Shown here: piece after piece, positions 23,804 to 32,019 of the stretch
Numbering within the stretch: the stretch's first letter is position 1
How the letters are laid out: each line of letters starts with the position of its first letter
Assembly: GCF_005893125.1 (NCBI RefSeq)
Contig: NZ_VCJS01000109.1
Span: 1 to 41,679, forward strand
Length of the DNA: 41,679 bases
Direction of reading: 5' to 3'
Source of the DNA: Nonomuraea basaltis
Lineage (GTDB): Bacteria > Actinomycetota > Actinomycetes > Streptosporangiales > Streptosporangiaceae
The notes under the pieces: generated by a model
Seen by the model: only the letters and a program-made list of their open reading frames with translations
Databases searched by the model: none
Told to the model about the DNA's origin: nothing
Position numbers and translations under genes: made by a program

Positions 23804-25671
23804 ACTCTTCCCTTCAGAGTCAGCGGGGGCACCCCGGGCGTCTCGATGCCGAAGATCAGCCCGTAGAAGGCCAGCTCGGCCTCGAGCACCGCGACGATAG
23901 TCTCCTCCCTGCGCCAGCCGTGCTGTTCGCCGGGGAAGGTCAGCAGGGCCCACTCTTTGCCATGCCTGTCCAATTCGGCGGTGAAGCGCTCGGCCTGGCC
24001 GACGTCCACGATCGCGTCCTCCAGGCCGTGCAGCATGAGGCACGGGCCCGACGCGCGGAAGGCGTTCAGCAGCGGCGAGCGCTCACTGTAGCGCTGCCGC
24101 GTCTCGGGCAGCGGGCCCACCAGCCCGTCCAGGTAGCGGGACTCGAAGTCGTGCGTCTCGGCCGCCCAGCTCTCCGGGTCGGTGATCGCGTAGTGCGCGA
24201 CCCCGCCCGCGAACACGTCGCTGTGCACGAGCGCCGCCACCGTGGTCCAGCCGCCGGCGCTGCCGCCGCGGATGGCGAGCTTCGCGGCGTCGGCGCGGCC
24301 CAGCTCGACCAGGCCGCGCGCCACCTTGGCGCAGTCCTGCACGTCCACCACGCCCCACTGGTGGCGCAGCCGCTCCCGGTAGGCGCGGCCGTAACCGGTG
24401 GAGCCGCCGTAGTTCACCACGGCCACGCCGATGCCCCGGCTGGTGAAGTAGGCGATCTCCAGGTCGAGCACGATCGGCAGGTGGCCGGTAGGGCCGCCGT
24501 GCACGAAGATCACGTACGGGGCGGGGCCGCTCTGGGCCCCGGACGGCGGGTAGAGGTGCGCGTGCACGCCGTCGATCGTCACGGCCTCGGGAGTGGGCAG
24601 CAGGCCACGGTCCGGCAGCGGCTTGGGCGCCGACACGACCTCTTGTGCTCCGTCGCCGAGGTCGACGAGCGTGACCTCCAGCGGCGTGTACGGCGTCGCG
24701 CGCACGGCCGCCGCCCTGCCGCCCGCCACGGACACGGTCGAGGACCAATGGGTGGCATCGCCGCCGATCTCCCGCAGCTCCCCGGTCTCCGGGTCGAGCA
24801 CGCCGAGCCGGCGCCGGTCGGCCGTCCCGTACACGGCGGCCAGGCTCCCGCCCTCCGCGACGGCGAAGTACGTCATGCCCGGCTTCCACGCCGCGCCGCC
24901 GAACTCCAGCTCCATCGGGGTGAGGTTCTTGCCGGGGGAGCCGTCCACGTGGACGAGGTGCACGTTCCACCAGCCGGTGGGGTCGGTGGCCGCGTACAGG
25001 CTCGCGTCGTCGCGCCACTCCGCCTGGACGACCGACTCCCGGGGGCCGCCCGCGACCACCCGGTGCTCGCCCGCCGTGCCGTCCTGGCCCAAGGGGGCCA
25101 CGCAGAGCTCGGTGCCGTCCCAGGGCATGTTCGGGTGGTCCCAGCCGATCCAGGAGATATATCGGCCGCCCGGGGAGATGCGGGGATTCATCAGGAAATG
25201 CTGGGCTCTGACGATGATCCTGAGCGGGCCTCCGTCCAACGGCACCGCCACCAGGTCGCGCACGTCGCCGGTCTCCCGGACCGCCCACACCTCGTCCCGG
25301 CCCGGCGGCAAGTAGAGGTCCGCGTAGCGCGAGAGGCCCTCCGGGGTGATCGGCGCGGGCCCGTCTTCCCGAAGGGGGCCGTCGAGGCGGTAGAGGCGCT
25401 GGTCGGCCCAGTTCGTGAAGACGATCCCGCCGCCCGGCAGCGGCCGCCAGGAGCGGCCGCCGTACTCGATCACGCGGTTGCGCGCGTTCCACCCGGCAGG
25501 CAGCGCGTCGGTACGGGAGCCGTCCGGCAGCCGGCGCACCACGCACCGCCTGCCGCCCTCGTGCGGGCGCGGCTCGTCCCACCAGACCTCGACACCGGAG
25601 GGCGTGGCCACCGCCTCCACCCACTGAGGGCCGCCGTCGGTACGGGCCACGTCGATCGGTCGAATGCTCAT
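23800..25671 (-). CDS. S9 family prolyl oligopeptidase-like peptidase
   Basis: This 623-residue serine peptidase has an N-terminal beta-propeller (about residues 20-370) and a C-terminal alpha/beta-hydrolase domain. The triad is Ser471 in GGSAGGW, Asp552 in HGLEDAIVD, and His584 in EQHGW. The oxyanion region FVHGGPTGH precedes it. No signal peptide is visible, so it is probably cytosolic, cleaving short peptides or acyl-peptides. ATG 25669-25671 is preceded by GGTGAG that overlaps the stop of the C39-like gene; an upstream in-frame reading is not used. Both neighbours on this strand are peptidases. Confidence 0.92.
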   Translation of the reverse strand: MSIRPIDVARTDGGPQWVEAVATPSGVEVWWDEPRPHEGGRRCVVRRLPDGSRTDALPAGWNARNRVIEYGGRSWRPLPGGGIVFTNWADQRLYRLDGPLREDGPAPITPEGLSRYADLYLPPGRDEVWAVRETGDVRDLVAVPLDGGPLRIIVRAQHFLMNPRISPGGRYISWIGWDHPNMPWDGTELCVAPLGQDGTAGEHRVVAGGPRESVVQAEWRDDASLYAATDPTGWWNVHLVHVDGSPGKNLTPMELEFGGAAWKPGMTYFAVAEGGSLAAVYGTADRRRLGVLDPETGELREIGGDATHWSSTVSVAGGRAAAVRATPYTPLEVTLVDLGDGAQEVVSAPKPLPDRGLLPTPEAVTIDGVHAHLYPPSGAQSGPAPYVIFVHGGPTGHLPIVLDLEIAYFTSRGIGVAVVNYGGSTGYGRAYRERLRHQWGVVDVQDCAKVARGLVELGRADAAKLAIRGGSAGGWTTVAALVHSDVFAGGVAHYAITDPESWAAETHDFESRYLDGLVGPLPETRQRYSERSPLLNAFRASGPCLMLHGLEDAIVDVGQAERFTAELDRHGKEWALLTFPGEQHGWRREETIVAVLEAELAFYGLIFGIETPGVPPLTLKGRV

Positions 25672-25675
25672 CAAC

Positions 25676-26758
25676 TCACCAATTGCCGTCGGTACAAGGA
25701 GGAAGGGGGTGATCGGGCGAGTGCACGACATACGCGATGCCGCCGCTGCCAGAGCTCCGGAGCCACACGTTCTCGAACGCTGCCCGCGGATAGATCCGGC
25801 GAACCTCGTCGTCGCGCGGCGCGGCTGGGTCGTTCACGACGACGTCGCCCTCGGCCGTGAAGCCGACGACCACCAGGATGTGCCCGTTCGTGGAGTAACA
25901 GGAGCCGGGCAGCTCATGCGCCTTGAACGACTGCGACGTGATCACCGGGATCCCGGCGCGTACGAACCGCTCCAGCTCCGCCGCCGACCGCAGTCGCGTC
26001 ACGAACCCGGCCAGGCCGTACCGGCCCGCGTAGGCCACGTTGAACGGCCAGTTGCCGGTGCCCTGGTAGCTCTCGTCGTAGGTGCCCATGGCCGCGTGGT
26101 CCACGATCGGCGCCGGGTCGCCGGCCCCCACCCAGGCCAGCTCGCCGGGATCCGGGCCGCGGCCCCAGAATCCGAGCACCATGGCCACGGAGGCCGGGCC
26201 GCACCAGTTCGCGCCGCCGCCGTCGTAGCGCGGGTGGTGCCCGGCGTGCGCGTGCTGCGAGTGCCGCGGCACGTCCAGCTCCACGGGCTCCGCCGCGGCC
26301 GGCGCGCTCGGTCCGGCCGGGCGCTCCGGCGGGGCCGAGGCCATCACGCCCAGCCCCGTCACGCGGGCGCCCGCGCCGTGCACGGTGACCCGCACCTGGT
26401 ACGCCACCACCGGCCGCCGGGCCACGAACGTGTCCACCGCCACGTCCCCGTCCTCGTCGCCCTGCCCGGGCACCGACGTGCGCGGATCGCCGTGTTCGGA
26501 CCAGCGCCCCATCACGTACCACTTGGTACGGGCCCCTGATGTGGCCCTGGCCCGAAGCGCTACCTCGATCCAGGCGCCCGGCGAGGTGCGCGCCGTCCAC
26601 GAGGGCACGAGCTGCGTGGCCGGGAAGCCGATCTCGCGTTCCTCGCTGGTCCACGACTCCTCCGCCGTTCCTGGCACGGCGAAGCGGGCGAAGGCGACAC
26701 GGGCCAGATCGACGGTGAGCACCAGACACATTGTGGTTTCGCACTCCGTGTCGCACAT
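25676..26758 (-). CDS. C39-like cysteine peptidase family protein
   Basis: This 360-residue protein has an N-terminal galactose-binding/beta-sandwich-like region (about 1-145), a Pro/Ala-rich linker and a papain-like C39-type domain with Cys186 (GANWCGPAS), His293 (NGHILVVVGF) and Asp310 (VVNDPA). No signal peptide or ABC-transporter part is present, so it is not a bacteriocin exporter. It begins the peptidase operon; the S9 start is 4 nt past its stop. The start is uncertain: ATG 26758 has no ribosome-binding site, while ATG 26731 has GGAG about 12 nt before it. Confidence 0.82.
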   Translation of the reverse strand: MCDTECETTMCLVLTVDLARVAFARFAVPGTAEESWTSEEREIGFPATQLVPSWTARTSPGAWIEVALRARATSGARTKWYVMGRWSEHGDPRTSVPGQGDEDGDVAVDTFVARRPVVAYQVRVTVHGAGARVTGLGVMASAPPERPAGPSAPAAAEPVELDVPRHSQHAHAGHHPRYDGGGANWCGPASVAMVLGFWGRGPDPGELAWVGAGDPAPIVDHAAMGTYDESYQGTGNWPFNVAYAGRYGLAGFVTRLRSAAELERFVRAGIPVITSQSFKAHELPGSCYSTNGHILVVVGFTAEGDVVVNDPAAPRDDEVRRIYPRAAFENVWLRSSGSGGIAYVVHSPDHPLPPCTDGNW

Positions 26759-26814
26759 CGGATGGTTTACGTACCGGCCCGATCGTGTCGGTGATGATCT
26801 CTATGGTGCGGGGC

Positions 26815-27441
26815 ATGACTCAAGCGGTACAGGCATACTCCTACGCCGGGCGGCTCAGGTTCGAGTCGTTCTCCGTGTGCGGTGGCGTCTACGCCCGGCT
26901 CGACGTGCAGGAGCTCGACGGCGACGTCCTCGACCGGGGCACCACCAACGTCGACGTCAACGGCCCGCTGCGCGAGGCCCTCGCCAGAGTGGGCGGCCGG
27001 GACCCCGCTCCACCTGGGCGTCGGGCCCGACGAGCTGACCGTCACCACGCTCGACGGCGCGGTCGTGGAGAAGAAGGTGCCGCTGCCGTCGCGGTGGCTG
27101 CGCGGGTTCGCCTGAGGTGCAGGTGATCGCGGCCCGGTTCGACCCTCGGGCCGAGCTGGCCGGGCCGCACGCCGTACGCTTCCTGCGCTCGCTGCCGCGC
27201 GGCGCCCGCTCCACCGTCTGGGCCGTGCCCGCCGGAGCTGGGGGCCGCGACCTGCGCGTCTCCTCCAGCTTCGCCCCCGGCGGCGTCCGACAGGGAGCAG
27301 GTCGCCCAGCTCAATCCCCGGCTGACGGCGGCCCGCGCGCTGGTGTCGTCGGGCGCCGTGCGACTGGTGGGTGACTCGGCCGAGGTGACGACCGACGGCG
27401 GGGTGCGGCGGGTGCGCATCGACGCCGAGGTGACCACATGA
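26815..27441 (+). pseudogene. Decayed SWIM zinc-finger family gene
   Basis: Fragments in successive frames match an actinobacterial SWIM-type protein. Frame 1 reads MTQAVQAYSYAG, then jumps to LRFESFSVCGGVYARLDV and GTTNVDVNGPLREAL. After a +1 shift near 26995-27005 comes LHLGVGPDELTVTTLDGAVV. After another at about 27113 comes EVQVIAARFDPRAEL. A third shift near 27260-27295 leads to LNPRLTAARALVSSGAVRL, ending TGA 27439-27441. Roughly 80 residues after the start, a large middle part, and the CxC/HxxC zinc finger are missing. At least three frameshifts and two or three deletions make it non-functional. Family recognition is from memory of related proteins. Confidence 0.7.
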
Positions 27442-27548
27442 CCACAGGCGACGCGCCACCGGGAGGTGCGCCCGCGAATGCTCAAGGCGACACCTTGATC
27501 CGCATCCAAAAGCGCCTCAGAATACCGAAGTTGAAGCGCTTCGACTGA
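27438..27548 (+). pseudogene. Short ORF overlapping SWIM pseudogene, probable gene remnant
   Basis: A 36-codon frame starts with ATG overlapping the preceding TGA (ATGA) and reads MTTGDAPPGGAPANAQ before ending at 27548. The overlap suggests it is the 5' stump of the gene that followed the intact SWIM gene, cut by the same decay. No function is recognised. The 127 nt from here to the SARP start show no clear gene. Confidence 0.4.
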
Positions 27549-27675
27549 GGGACTCGCAGAGAGACGCCGCCGACCGCCATGGGGTGATCAAGGGCTGCGG
27601 CGCGACTCTTCCGTGAGCCGCTGCCGGTGGATTCTGCTCCACGTGTCTACCAACGAGGGGAAACTGGCGTCACGC

Positions 27676-28425
27676 ATGAGATTCTTCCTGCTCGGGTACT
27701 TCGAGATCCAGAAGGCGGATGGCGCCCCCCTGGCGGTGAGCCGCGTCAAGCAACGGCAGTTACTCGCACTGTTACTACTCGACTCGCCGAGCGTGGTGAC
27801 CACCGAACGCTGCATCCGTGCTCTCTGGGGCGAGGAGGTCCCGCCTTCGGCGCGGAGAAACCTGCAGACCTACATCGCGGGGCTGCGAAAGGCCCTTGCC
27901 GTGTCGGAGGTCACGATCGAGACCGTACCGGGCGGATACCGGATGGCCGGCATCGGCGACGGCCTTGACTTGACCGCCTTCGAGACGTTGCGCTCCCGCG
28001 CGGCGCTCGCTCTCAGCGTGGGCCAGGACGCGGCCGGGATACAGGTGCTCAGGGAGGCGCTGGACATGTGGCGCGGATCGGCGCTGCAGGATCTCGCGGA
28101 GAGCTCCGAGGTGTTCAGGAACGCCGCCATCCGGCTCGACGGGTGGCGGCTGACCGCGATCGGCGACTTCGCCGATGGTTGCATCCGGATGGGGGCGTAC
28201 GAGACGGCCATCGACCAGTTGCGGGCCGCGATCTCCTGGGACCCCCTTCGGGAAGATCTGCGGGGCCGGCTCATGCTGGCCTATCACCTGAGCGGGCGGC
28301 GAGCGGACGCGCTTCTCGCCTACCACGAATGCCGGGCCGCGCTCGTCCAGCGGCTCGGAGTCGGTCCCTCGCACGCACTCGCACTCCTGCACAACAAGAT
28401 ATTGATGGACGACCCTCACCTGTGA
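27676..28425 (+). CDS. SARP (AfsR/DnrI-type) transcriptional activator
   Basis: This 249-residue regulator has an OmpR-like winged-helix domain (about residues 1-90; VSRVKQRQLLALLLLDSPSV, NLQTYIAGLRKAL) and a bacterial transcriptional activation domain (BTAD, about 95-240). No ATPase or TPR extension is present, the small SARP form known from antibiotic-cluster activators. ATG 27676 begins at the usual MRFFLLGYFEI. A GTG at 27643 and the open frame from 27613 are alternatives, since GAGGGGAAA lies 14 nt before the ATG. An 11-bp-period heptamer repeat lies just after its stop, before the next gene. Confidence 0.9.
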   Translation: MRFFLLGYFEIQKADGAPLAVSRVKQRQLLALLLLDSPSVVTTERCIRALWGEEVPPSARRNLQTYIAGLRKALAVSEVTIETVPGGYRMAGIGDGLDLTAFETLRSRAALALSVGQDAAGIQVLREALDMWRGSALQDLAESSEVFRNAAIRLDGWRLTAIGDFADGCIRMGAYETAIDQLRAAISWDPLREDLRGRLMLAYHLSGRRADALLAYHECRAALVQRLGVGPSHALALLHNKILMDDPHL

Positions 28426-28431
28426 AGCGGC

Positions 28432-28472
28432 GTATGGCGGTTGTATGGCGATCGTGGACAGGCCTCGACAAT
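28432..28472 (+). promoter_or_regulatory. SARP-type operator and promoter
   Basis: The heptamer GTATGGC occurs at 28432-28438 and again at 28443-28449, an exact direct repeat with an 11-bp period and 4-bp spacer. A weaker third unit (GTGGACA) starts at 28454. A -10 like GACAAT follows at 28467-28472. SARP proteins bind direct heptamer repeats with this period, placed one helical turn upstream of the -10. The site lies between the SARP gene and the unknown protein gene, so SARP control of the downstream genes is a direct prediction. Confidence 0.65.
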
Positions 28473-28509
28473 CCTGAGGGCAGGCAACCGATGAAGTAGG
28501 AGGTGTGCC

Positions 28510-29187
28510 ATGCCCGTACGGACCCCTGACGGTCGGACGCTGACCGTCGAGGGCATGCCCGAGCCCTTCAAGACCGGGTGGAGCTGCCTGCTCTGGGTTC
28601 ATGTCGACACCGGTGCGTATCGAGTCCACACAGGGGCCGCTGGTGCCAGGGAGCTCGTCGCCCGATACCTGGGAGAGTTCAGCCGGTTCACCGTCAGGGA
28701 AGCGTCCTGGAACGGAGCCCGGCTGGTCTCGTACGAGGATCCGGAGATCAGCGGCACCACCATGTTGTGGATCGGCCCCCACCACGAGCTCTACACCTTC
28801 GTTCCCGGGACGGGTGTGCCCTTCGAGGTGTTCATGGACCAGCTGGGCAGATTCGACGTGCAGGACGCCCCAGACGGCCTGGTGCTCACGCCCCGTCCCG
28901 GGGCGGGGGTACAGTTCGCGAGCTTGATCGCGGTCAACACGCTCGACGGGGTGTGCTCCGTCCAGGTCAAGCCGCGCTCTGAGGCGGCGCCCGAGCTGCC
29001 GGGCCGCGCCGGCAAGCGGGTGCGGGGAGGAGAGCTCTGGAAGGTCGACGAACGCGCCGCCGACGGAAAGTTGTTCCGCTCCGCCCTGCTGGTGAACGAC
29101 ACGACGGCCACGACCCTCATGGCCGCGCAGCCCGATGACCCGCGGTTCGCGGCCGTGGCCGACTCCATCGAATGCAAGCTGAACTGA
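28510..29187 (+). CDS. Unknown protein of SARP-linked cluster
   Basis: This 225-residue protein is not recognised. It has no signal peptide or membrane helix. It contains scattered cysteines (SCLLW, GVCSVQ, IECKLN) and looks like a mixed alpha/beta or beta-rich soluble protein (LVSYEDPEISGTTMLWIGPH). A strong GGAGGTG Shine-Dalgarno lies 5 nt before the ATG and directly downstream of the SARP-type promoter. It is the first gene of a four-gene run (28510-30790) with very short gaps. Given the neighbours, it may be a maturation or immunity/accessory factor, but the sequence does not show which. Confidence 0.75.
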   Translation: MPVRTPDGRTLTVEGMPEPFKTGWSCLLWVHVDTGAYRVHTGAAGARELVARYLGEFSRFTVREASWNGARLVSYEDPEISGTTMLWIGPHHELYTFVPGTGVPFEVFMDQLGRFDVQDAPDGLVLTPRPGAGVQFASLIAVNTLDGVCSVQVKPRSEAAPELPGRAGKRVRGGELWKVDERAADGKLFRSALLVNDTTATTLMAAQPDDPRFAAVADSIECKLN

Positions 29188-29192
29188 CACCC

Positions 29193-29702
29193 ATGCAGAA
29201 CATCATCAACTCCCTTGCCGTCCTCGCCTTCCTTGGCATGATCATCGCGCTCTTCGCGCTGTCGGCCCTGCTCAGGACGGTCAGAGAACTCCAGCAGGCG
29301 GCACTGGCCGCCTCCGCTCAGGGTTCCGTCACGCCGGGCGTCCGTTCGGTCGCCCGCTTCGCCTCCACGGACGGTCGTCCCACGTTCCTGCTGGTGGTCT
29401 CGGAGCACTGCGCGAGTTGCCGCGAGCGCGCCGAACGCCTCGCCGTCGTCGCCGACGGCCGCGTCGAAGGCCATCTGAAGATGCTGAGTGCCGGAGCCGC
29501 CTGCGGGACGTGGGTGGAGGGGACGAAGATCGAATTCATCGCGGACTCGGACCTGCTGGGGAGGGTGGCGATCGGCGCCACCCCTTCCTTGGTGAAGTAC
29601 GCACCGGACGGAACCGAGGCATGGCGCCGGGTCGTGGGATCTGACAACGATCTCGACCAGTACCTCGGGGCTCAATCTTCAGATGTTGCGAACGTGAGGT
29701 GA
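29193..29702 (+). CDS. Membrane-anchored thioredoxin-fold protein (MauD/TlpA-like)
   Basis: This 169-residue protein has an N-terminal membrane helix (about residues 6-28), a spacer, and a thioredoxin-like domain. The redox motif is CASC at 73-76 in VVSEHCASCRERAE, with cis-Pro131 in GATPSLVKY. This layout is that of extracytoplasmic disulfide enzymes such as MauD, needed for the disulfide-rich light chain of methylamine dehydrogenase. A further Cys104 lies outside the motif. It lies 5 nt after the unknown gene and 5 nt before the gene for a Tat-exported six-cysteine protein, its obvious potential client. ATG 29193 is preferred to ATG 29172, which would overlap the previous gene; neither has a clear ribosome-binding site. 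Confidence 0.82.
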   Translation: MQNIINSLAVLAFLGMIIALFALSALLRTVRELQQAALAASAQGSVTPGVRSVARFASTDGRPTFLLVVSEHCASCRERAERLAVVADGRVEGHLKMLSAGAACGTWVEGTKIEFIADSDLLGRVAIGATPSLVKYAPDGTEAWRRVVGSDNDLDQYLGAQSSDVANVR

Positions 29703-29707
29703 GTTTC

Positions 29708-30211
29708 ATGACGACCGACTACTGGGCGAGTGTTCCCTCCGCGGACGAGCCTGAATCGACGGATTCCACATCGTCGAGGCCGCGCCGGGCACGGCCGCGC
29801 CTGGCCCGCCGGACGATGTTCAAGACCATGGGGGTGCTCGGCGGCGCGCTCGCGCTGAATGTGGTGGGTGCGCTGCCGCCCGCGCGGATCAGGAGTGCCT
29901 CCGCGAGGGTCGGTACCGAGTGGACCCACTGTGCCGGGTTCGGCGGGTGGGCCGGCTACGACAACAACACCAAGATCTGTGTGGGTGCGCCTTACTCCAG
30001 GTCCTACTGCGGGAGCGACGGCTGGTTCCGTACCGACGGCAACGCCTACTCCGCGTACATCCCCATCCAGGCGTGCGGTACCGGCAGTTACAGCAAGAAA
30101 AACGCCTGGCGCTGGACGCACAGCGGAACACCGTACCGTTGCGCGGACGGGTACTTCCGCGTCTACGGCTCGGGCGACACCTTCTACATCTGCTCGTGGT
30201 CCAATCCGTAA
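29708..30211 (+). CDS. Tat-exported small six-cysteine protein
   Basis: This 167-residue protein has a long polar N-region, a twin-arginine signal (ARRTMFK, Arg34-Arg35) and a hydrophobic stretch to about residue 57. A mature part of ~100 residues follows, rich in Gly, Tyr, Trp and Ser, with cysteines at 75, 91, 101, 123, 145 and 162. An even number of cysteines and the neighbouring thioredoxin-fold protein suggest three disulfides formed outside the cell. The long Tat leader and the C-terminal C-x(16)-C arrangement recall the methylamine dehydrogenase light chain, but the Cys number is lower and homology is unproven. Shine-Dalgarno AGGTGAG precedes the ATG. The function is unknown. Confidence 0.78.
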   Translation: MTTDYWASVPSADEPESTDSTSSRPRRARPRLARRTMFKTMGVLGGALALNVVGALPPARIRSASARVGTEWTHCAGFGGWAGYDNNTKICVGAPYSRSYCGSDGWFRTDGNAYSAYIPIQACGTGSYSKKNAWRWTHSGTPYRCADGYFRVYGSGDTFYICSWSNP

Positions 30212-30790
30212 ATGGGCCGGCTTGTCTCCGCTTCGCGCGCCGCGGGTTGCTCCTCGCGGCGCTCGCTGTGGCGCCGGTCGTGGATGTCGCTGATCGCCGT
30301 GCTGATCGCGGTGGGAGGTTGCGCCGCTGAGCCGACGGTCTCCCTTCCATCCGGCGGCCCCACCCCGTCGCCGGATGTCCTCCTGGAGCCGGGCCAGCTG
30401 ACCGGTTCCTGGACGGAGGCGAAGACGGGGGACGGGAGCTGGGCGAGTCTGGAGGACGATCTCGTTCCGTGCTCCCGGCGGGCGATCGCTCCCGGCCACG
30501 CGCCGGTGCGCTTCCGGGTGTTCCGGGCCGCCGACGGTGCGTCGGTGTCCCAGCTGGTGGTGTCCGAGGTGGACGGGATGGATTCGTTCAAGCGGTTCTA
30601 CGCCGAATGCCTGGCGGTGGGAGAGGTCGAGAGCAAGACAGGACCGAGCCACGTGGCCAGGTACGCGGAGGAGCTGGAGATCGCCGCGTTCACCGAGGAC
30701 CGGTTGATGGTCATCAGCGGACCGGTATCCCGGGACGATCTCCGCCGGATCGCGGACATCGCCCGGCGACACCTTACGGGCGGTTCATGA
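30212..30790 (+). CDS. Putative lipoprotein of SARP-linked cluster
   Basis: This 192-residue protein starts on the base after the preceding TAA. A signal peptide (SLIAVLIAVGGC) ends at a lipobox-like VGGC, Cys37. An alternative ATG at 30284 would shorten the N-region. The mature part has a Pro/Ser linker and one alpha/beta domain with two further cysteines (VPCSRRA and AECLAV), resembling small extracellular sensor-type domains of actinobacterial lipoproteins. No family is recognised. Its immediate abutment to the six-cysteine gene marks it as part of the same operon, perhaps an anchor or receptor (inference). Confidence 0.7.
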   Translation: MGRLVSASRAAGCSSRRSLWRRSWMSLIAVLIAVGGCAAEPTVSLPSGGPTPSPDVLLEPGQLTGSWTEAKTGDGSWASLEDDLVPCSRRAIAPGHAPVRFRVFRAADGASVSQLVVSEVDGMDSFKRFYAECLAVGEVESKTGPSHVARYAEELEIAAFTEDRLMVISGPVSRDDLRRIADIARRHLTGGS

Positions 30791-30842
30791 CGCGGCTCCG
30801 GAGGCCTCCCACGTACCTGACGTGACGCACAAGGCAGGGTCT

Positions 30843-31952
30843 CTAGAGGTACAGGCCCGTGGACTCGTCGCCGCCGGTGGGGGCGATCTCGCGGCCGGCG
30901 CGGAGGGCGTACAGCTCCGCGAGGGTCGCCCCCGACGGGCCCACGCCCTGGGACGTGCCGAGCCACGCGACGGCCTCGTTCCTGCTGAGCGGGCCGACCT
31001 CGAGCTGTGCCAGGCAGCGGCCCGGGCGTACGACGGCCGGGTGGAGCCTGGCCAGGTCCTCGTTCGTGGTGATCGCCACCAGGACGTCGCGGCCCTGCCC
31101 GAGCAGGCCGTCGGTCAGGTTGAGCAGGCGAGACAGGCCCTGACCCGCCTGGGCCTTGGCACCCGCGCTGATCAGCTCGTCGCAGTCCTCCAGGACCAGC
31201 AGCCGCCACCGCTGCGTGTCCTCGTCGGTGTCGTAGCCGACCGCCACCTCCATGAGGTAGCCGGGCTCGTTGAACAGGCGCTCGGGGTCGAGTACGCAGT
31301 CCACCTGGCACCAGTCGTGCCACTGCTTCGCCAGCGTGCGCAGCAGCGTGGTCTTGCCGGTGCCGGGCTGGCCGTGCAGGAGGACGAGGCGGCCGTTCAC
31401 GTCGGCCGGGGTGATCGACATCAGCCTGTCGAGGGCGGGGCGGATCTTGCCGGAGTAATTCTTGCCGATCTCGGCCCACGGCTGAGCGGTGATCGGCTTC
31501 TCCGAGCGCGTGCCCCCGTGCGTGCCGCGCCACCAGAAGCCCATCTCGACGTGGTCGGCTTCGGGCACGGCCTCCTCGGCGCCGTCGATGCTCTCCTGGA
31601 GCACGGTCTTGGCCAGCTCCTCGTTCACCGCCGTCACGCTGACGGTGGCGGTGCGGTTGCGGTGGCGTACGACGCGCAGGGTCCAGCCTTCGCCGCAGAT
31701 GAGCCGCGACTCCGAGCCGTCCTCGACCCGCGCGGTACGCAGCACGCGGGCGCCCGGCGGGCTGAGCGGGGCGTCGGGACGCACGCGCTCCAGGTTGGCC
31801 AGGCGGGACCAGGGCTGGGCGCCCGTCGCGAACGGCGACAGCGCCAGGGCGTCGATGACGTCGATGGCGGAGTCGGCGTCGTCGAGCCAGATGTTCATCG
31901 GAAGCTCAGAGGAGTCCCGGCTGGGGAACGGCACCTCCCTAATCACAGACAT
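30843..31952 (-). CDS. DUF5925/AAA family ATPase
   Basis: This 369-residue protein has an N-terminal DUF5925-type domain (about residues 20-150) and a C-terminal AAA domain. The latter carries Walker A GQPGTGKTT (194-202), Walker B LLVLED (251-256), sensor-1 ITTN, and an arginine in VVRPGR (309). Proteins of this type are common in actinobacteria; the remodelled substrate is unknown. The gene converges on the SARP-linked cluster across a 52-nt gap with only weak dyads. ATG 31950-31952 has no ribosome-binding site; ATG 31898 is a less likely alternative that would trim the N-terminus. Confidence 0.87.
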   Translation of the reverse strand: MSVIREVPFPSRDSSELPMNIWLDDADSAIDVIDALALSPFATGAQPWSRLANLERVRPDAPLSPPGARVLRTARVEDGSESRLICGEGWTLRVVRHRNRTATVSVTAVNEELAKTVLQESIDGAEEAVPEADHVEMGFWWRGTHGGTRSEKPITAQPWAEIGKNYSGKIRPALDRLMSITPADVNGRLVLLHGQPGTGKTTLLRTLAKQWHDWCQVDCVLDPERLFNEPGYLMEVAVGYDTDEDTQRWRLLVLEDCDELISAGAKAQAGQGLSRLLNLTDGLLGQGRDVLVAITTNEDLARLHPAVVRPGRCLAQLEVGPLSRNEAVAWLGTSQGVGPSGATLAELYALRAGREIAPTGGDESTGLYL

Positions 31953-32019
31953 AGCGTCAATGATCTAAGCCACCGCCCCCGATGTCGAAGGGTTTGACCG
32001 GAAATCCGGCTAAATTCGG

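Noticed and set aside
25676..26758. Bacteriocin-processing C39 peptidase.
   Set aside because: No ABC-transporter domains and no leader-containing peptide gene nearby; the protein is a stand-alone cytosolic-looking C39-like enzyme.
29708..30211. Firm annotation as methylamine dehydrogenase light chain.
   Set aside because: Only six cysteines instead of about twelve, no clear tryptophan pair in the TTQ context, and no mauB/mauG/mauE nearby; kept as a distant resemblance only.
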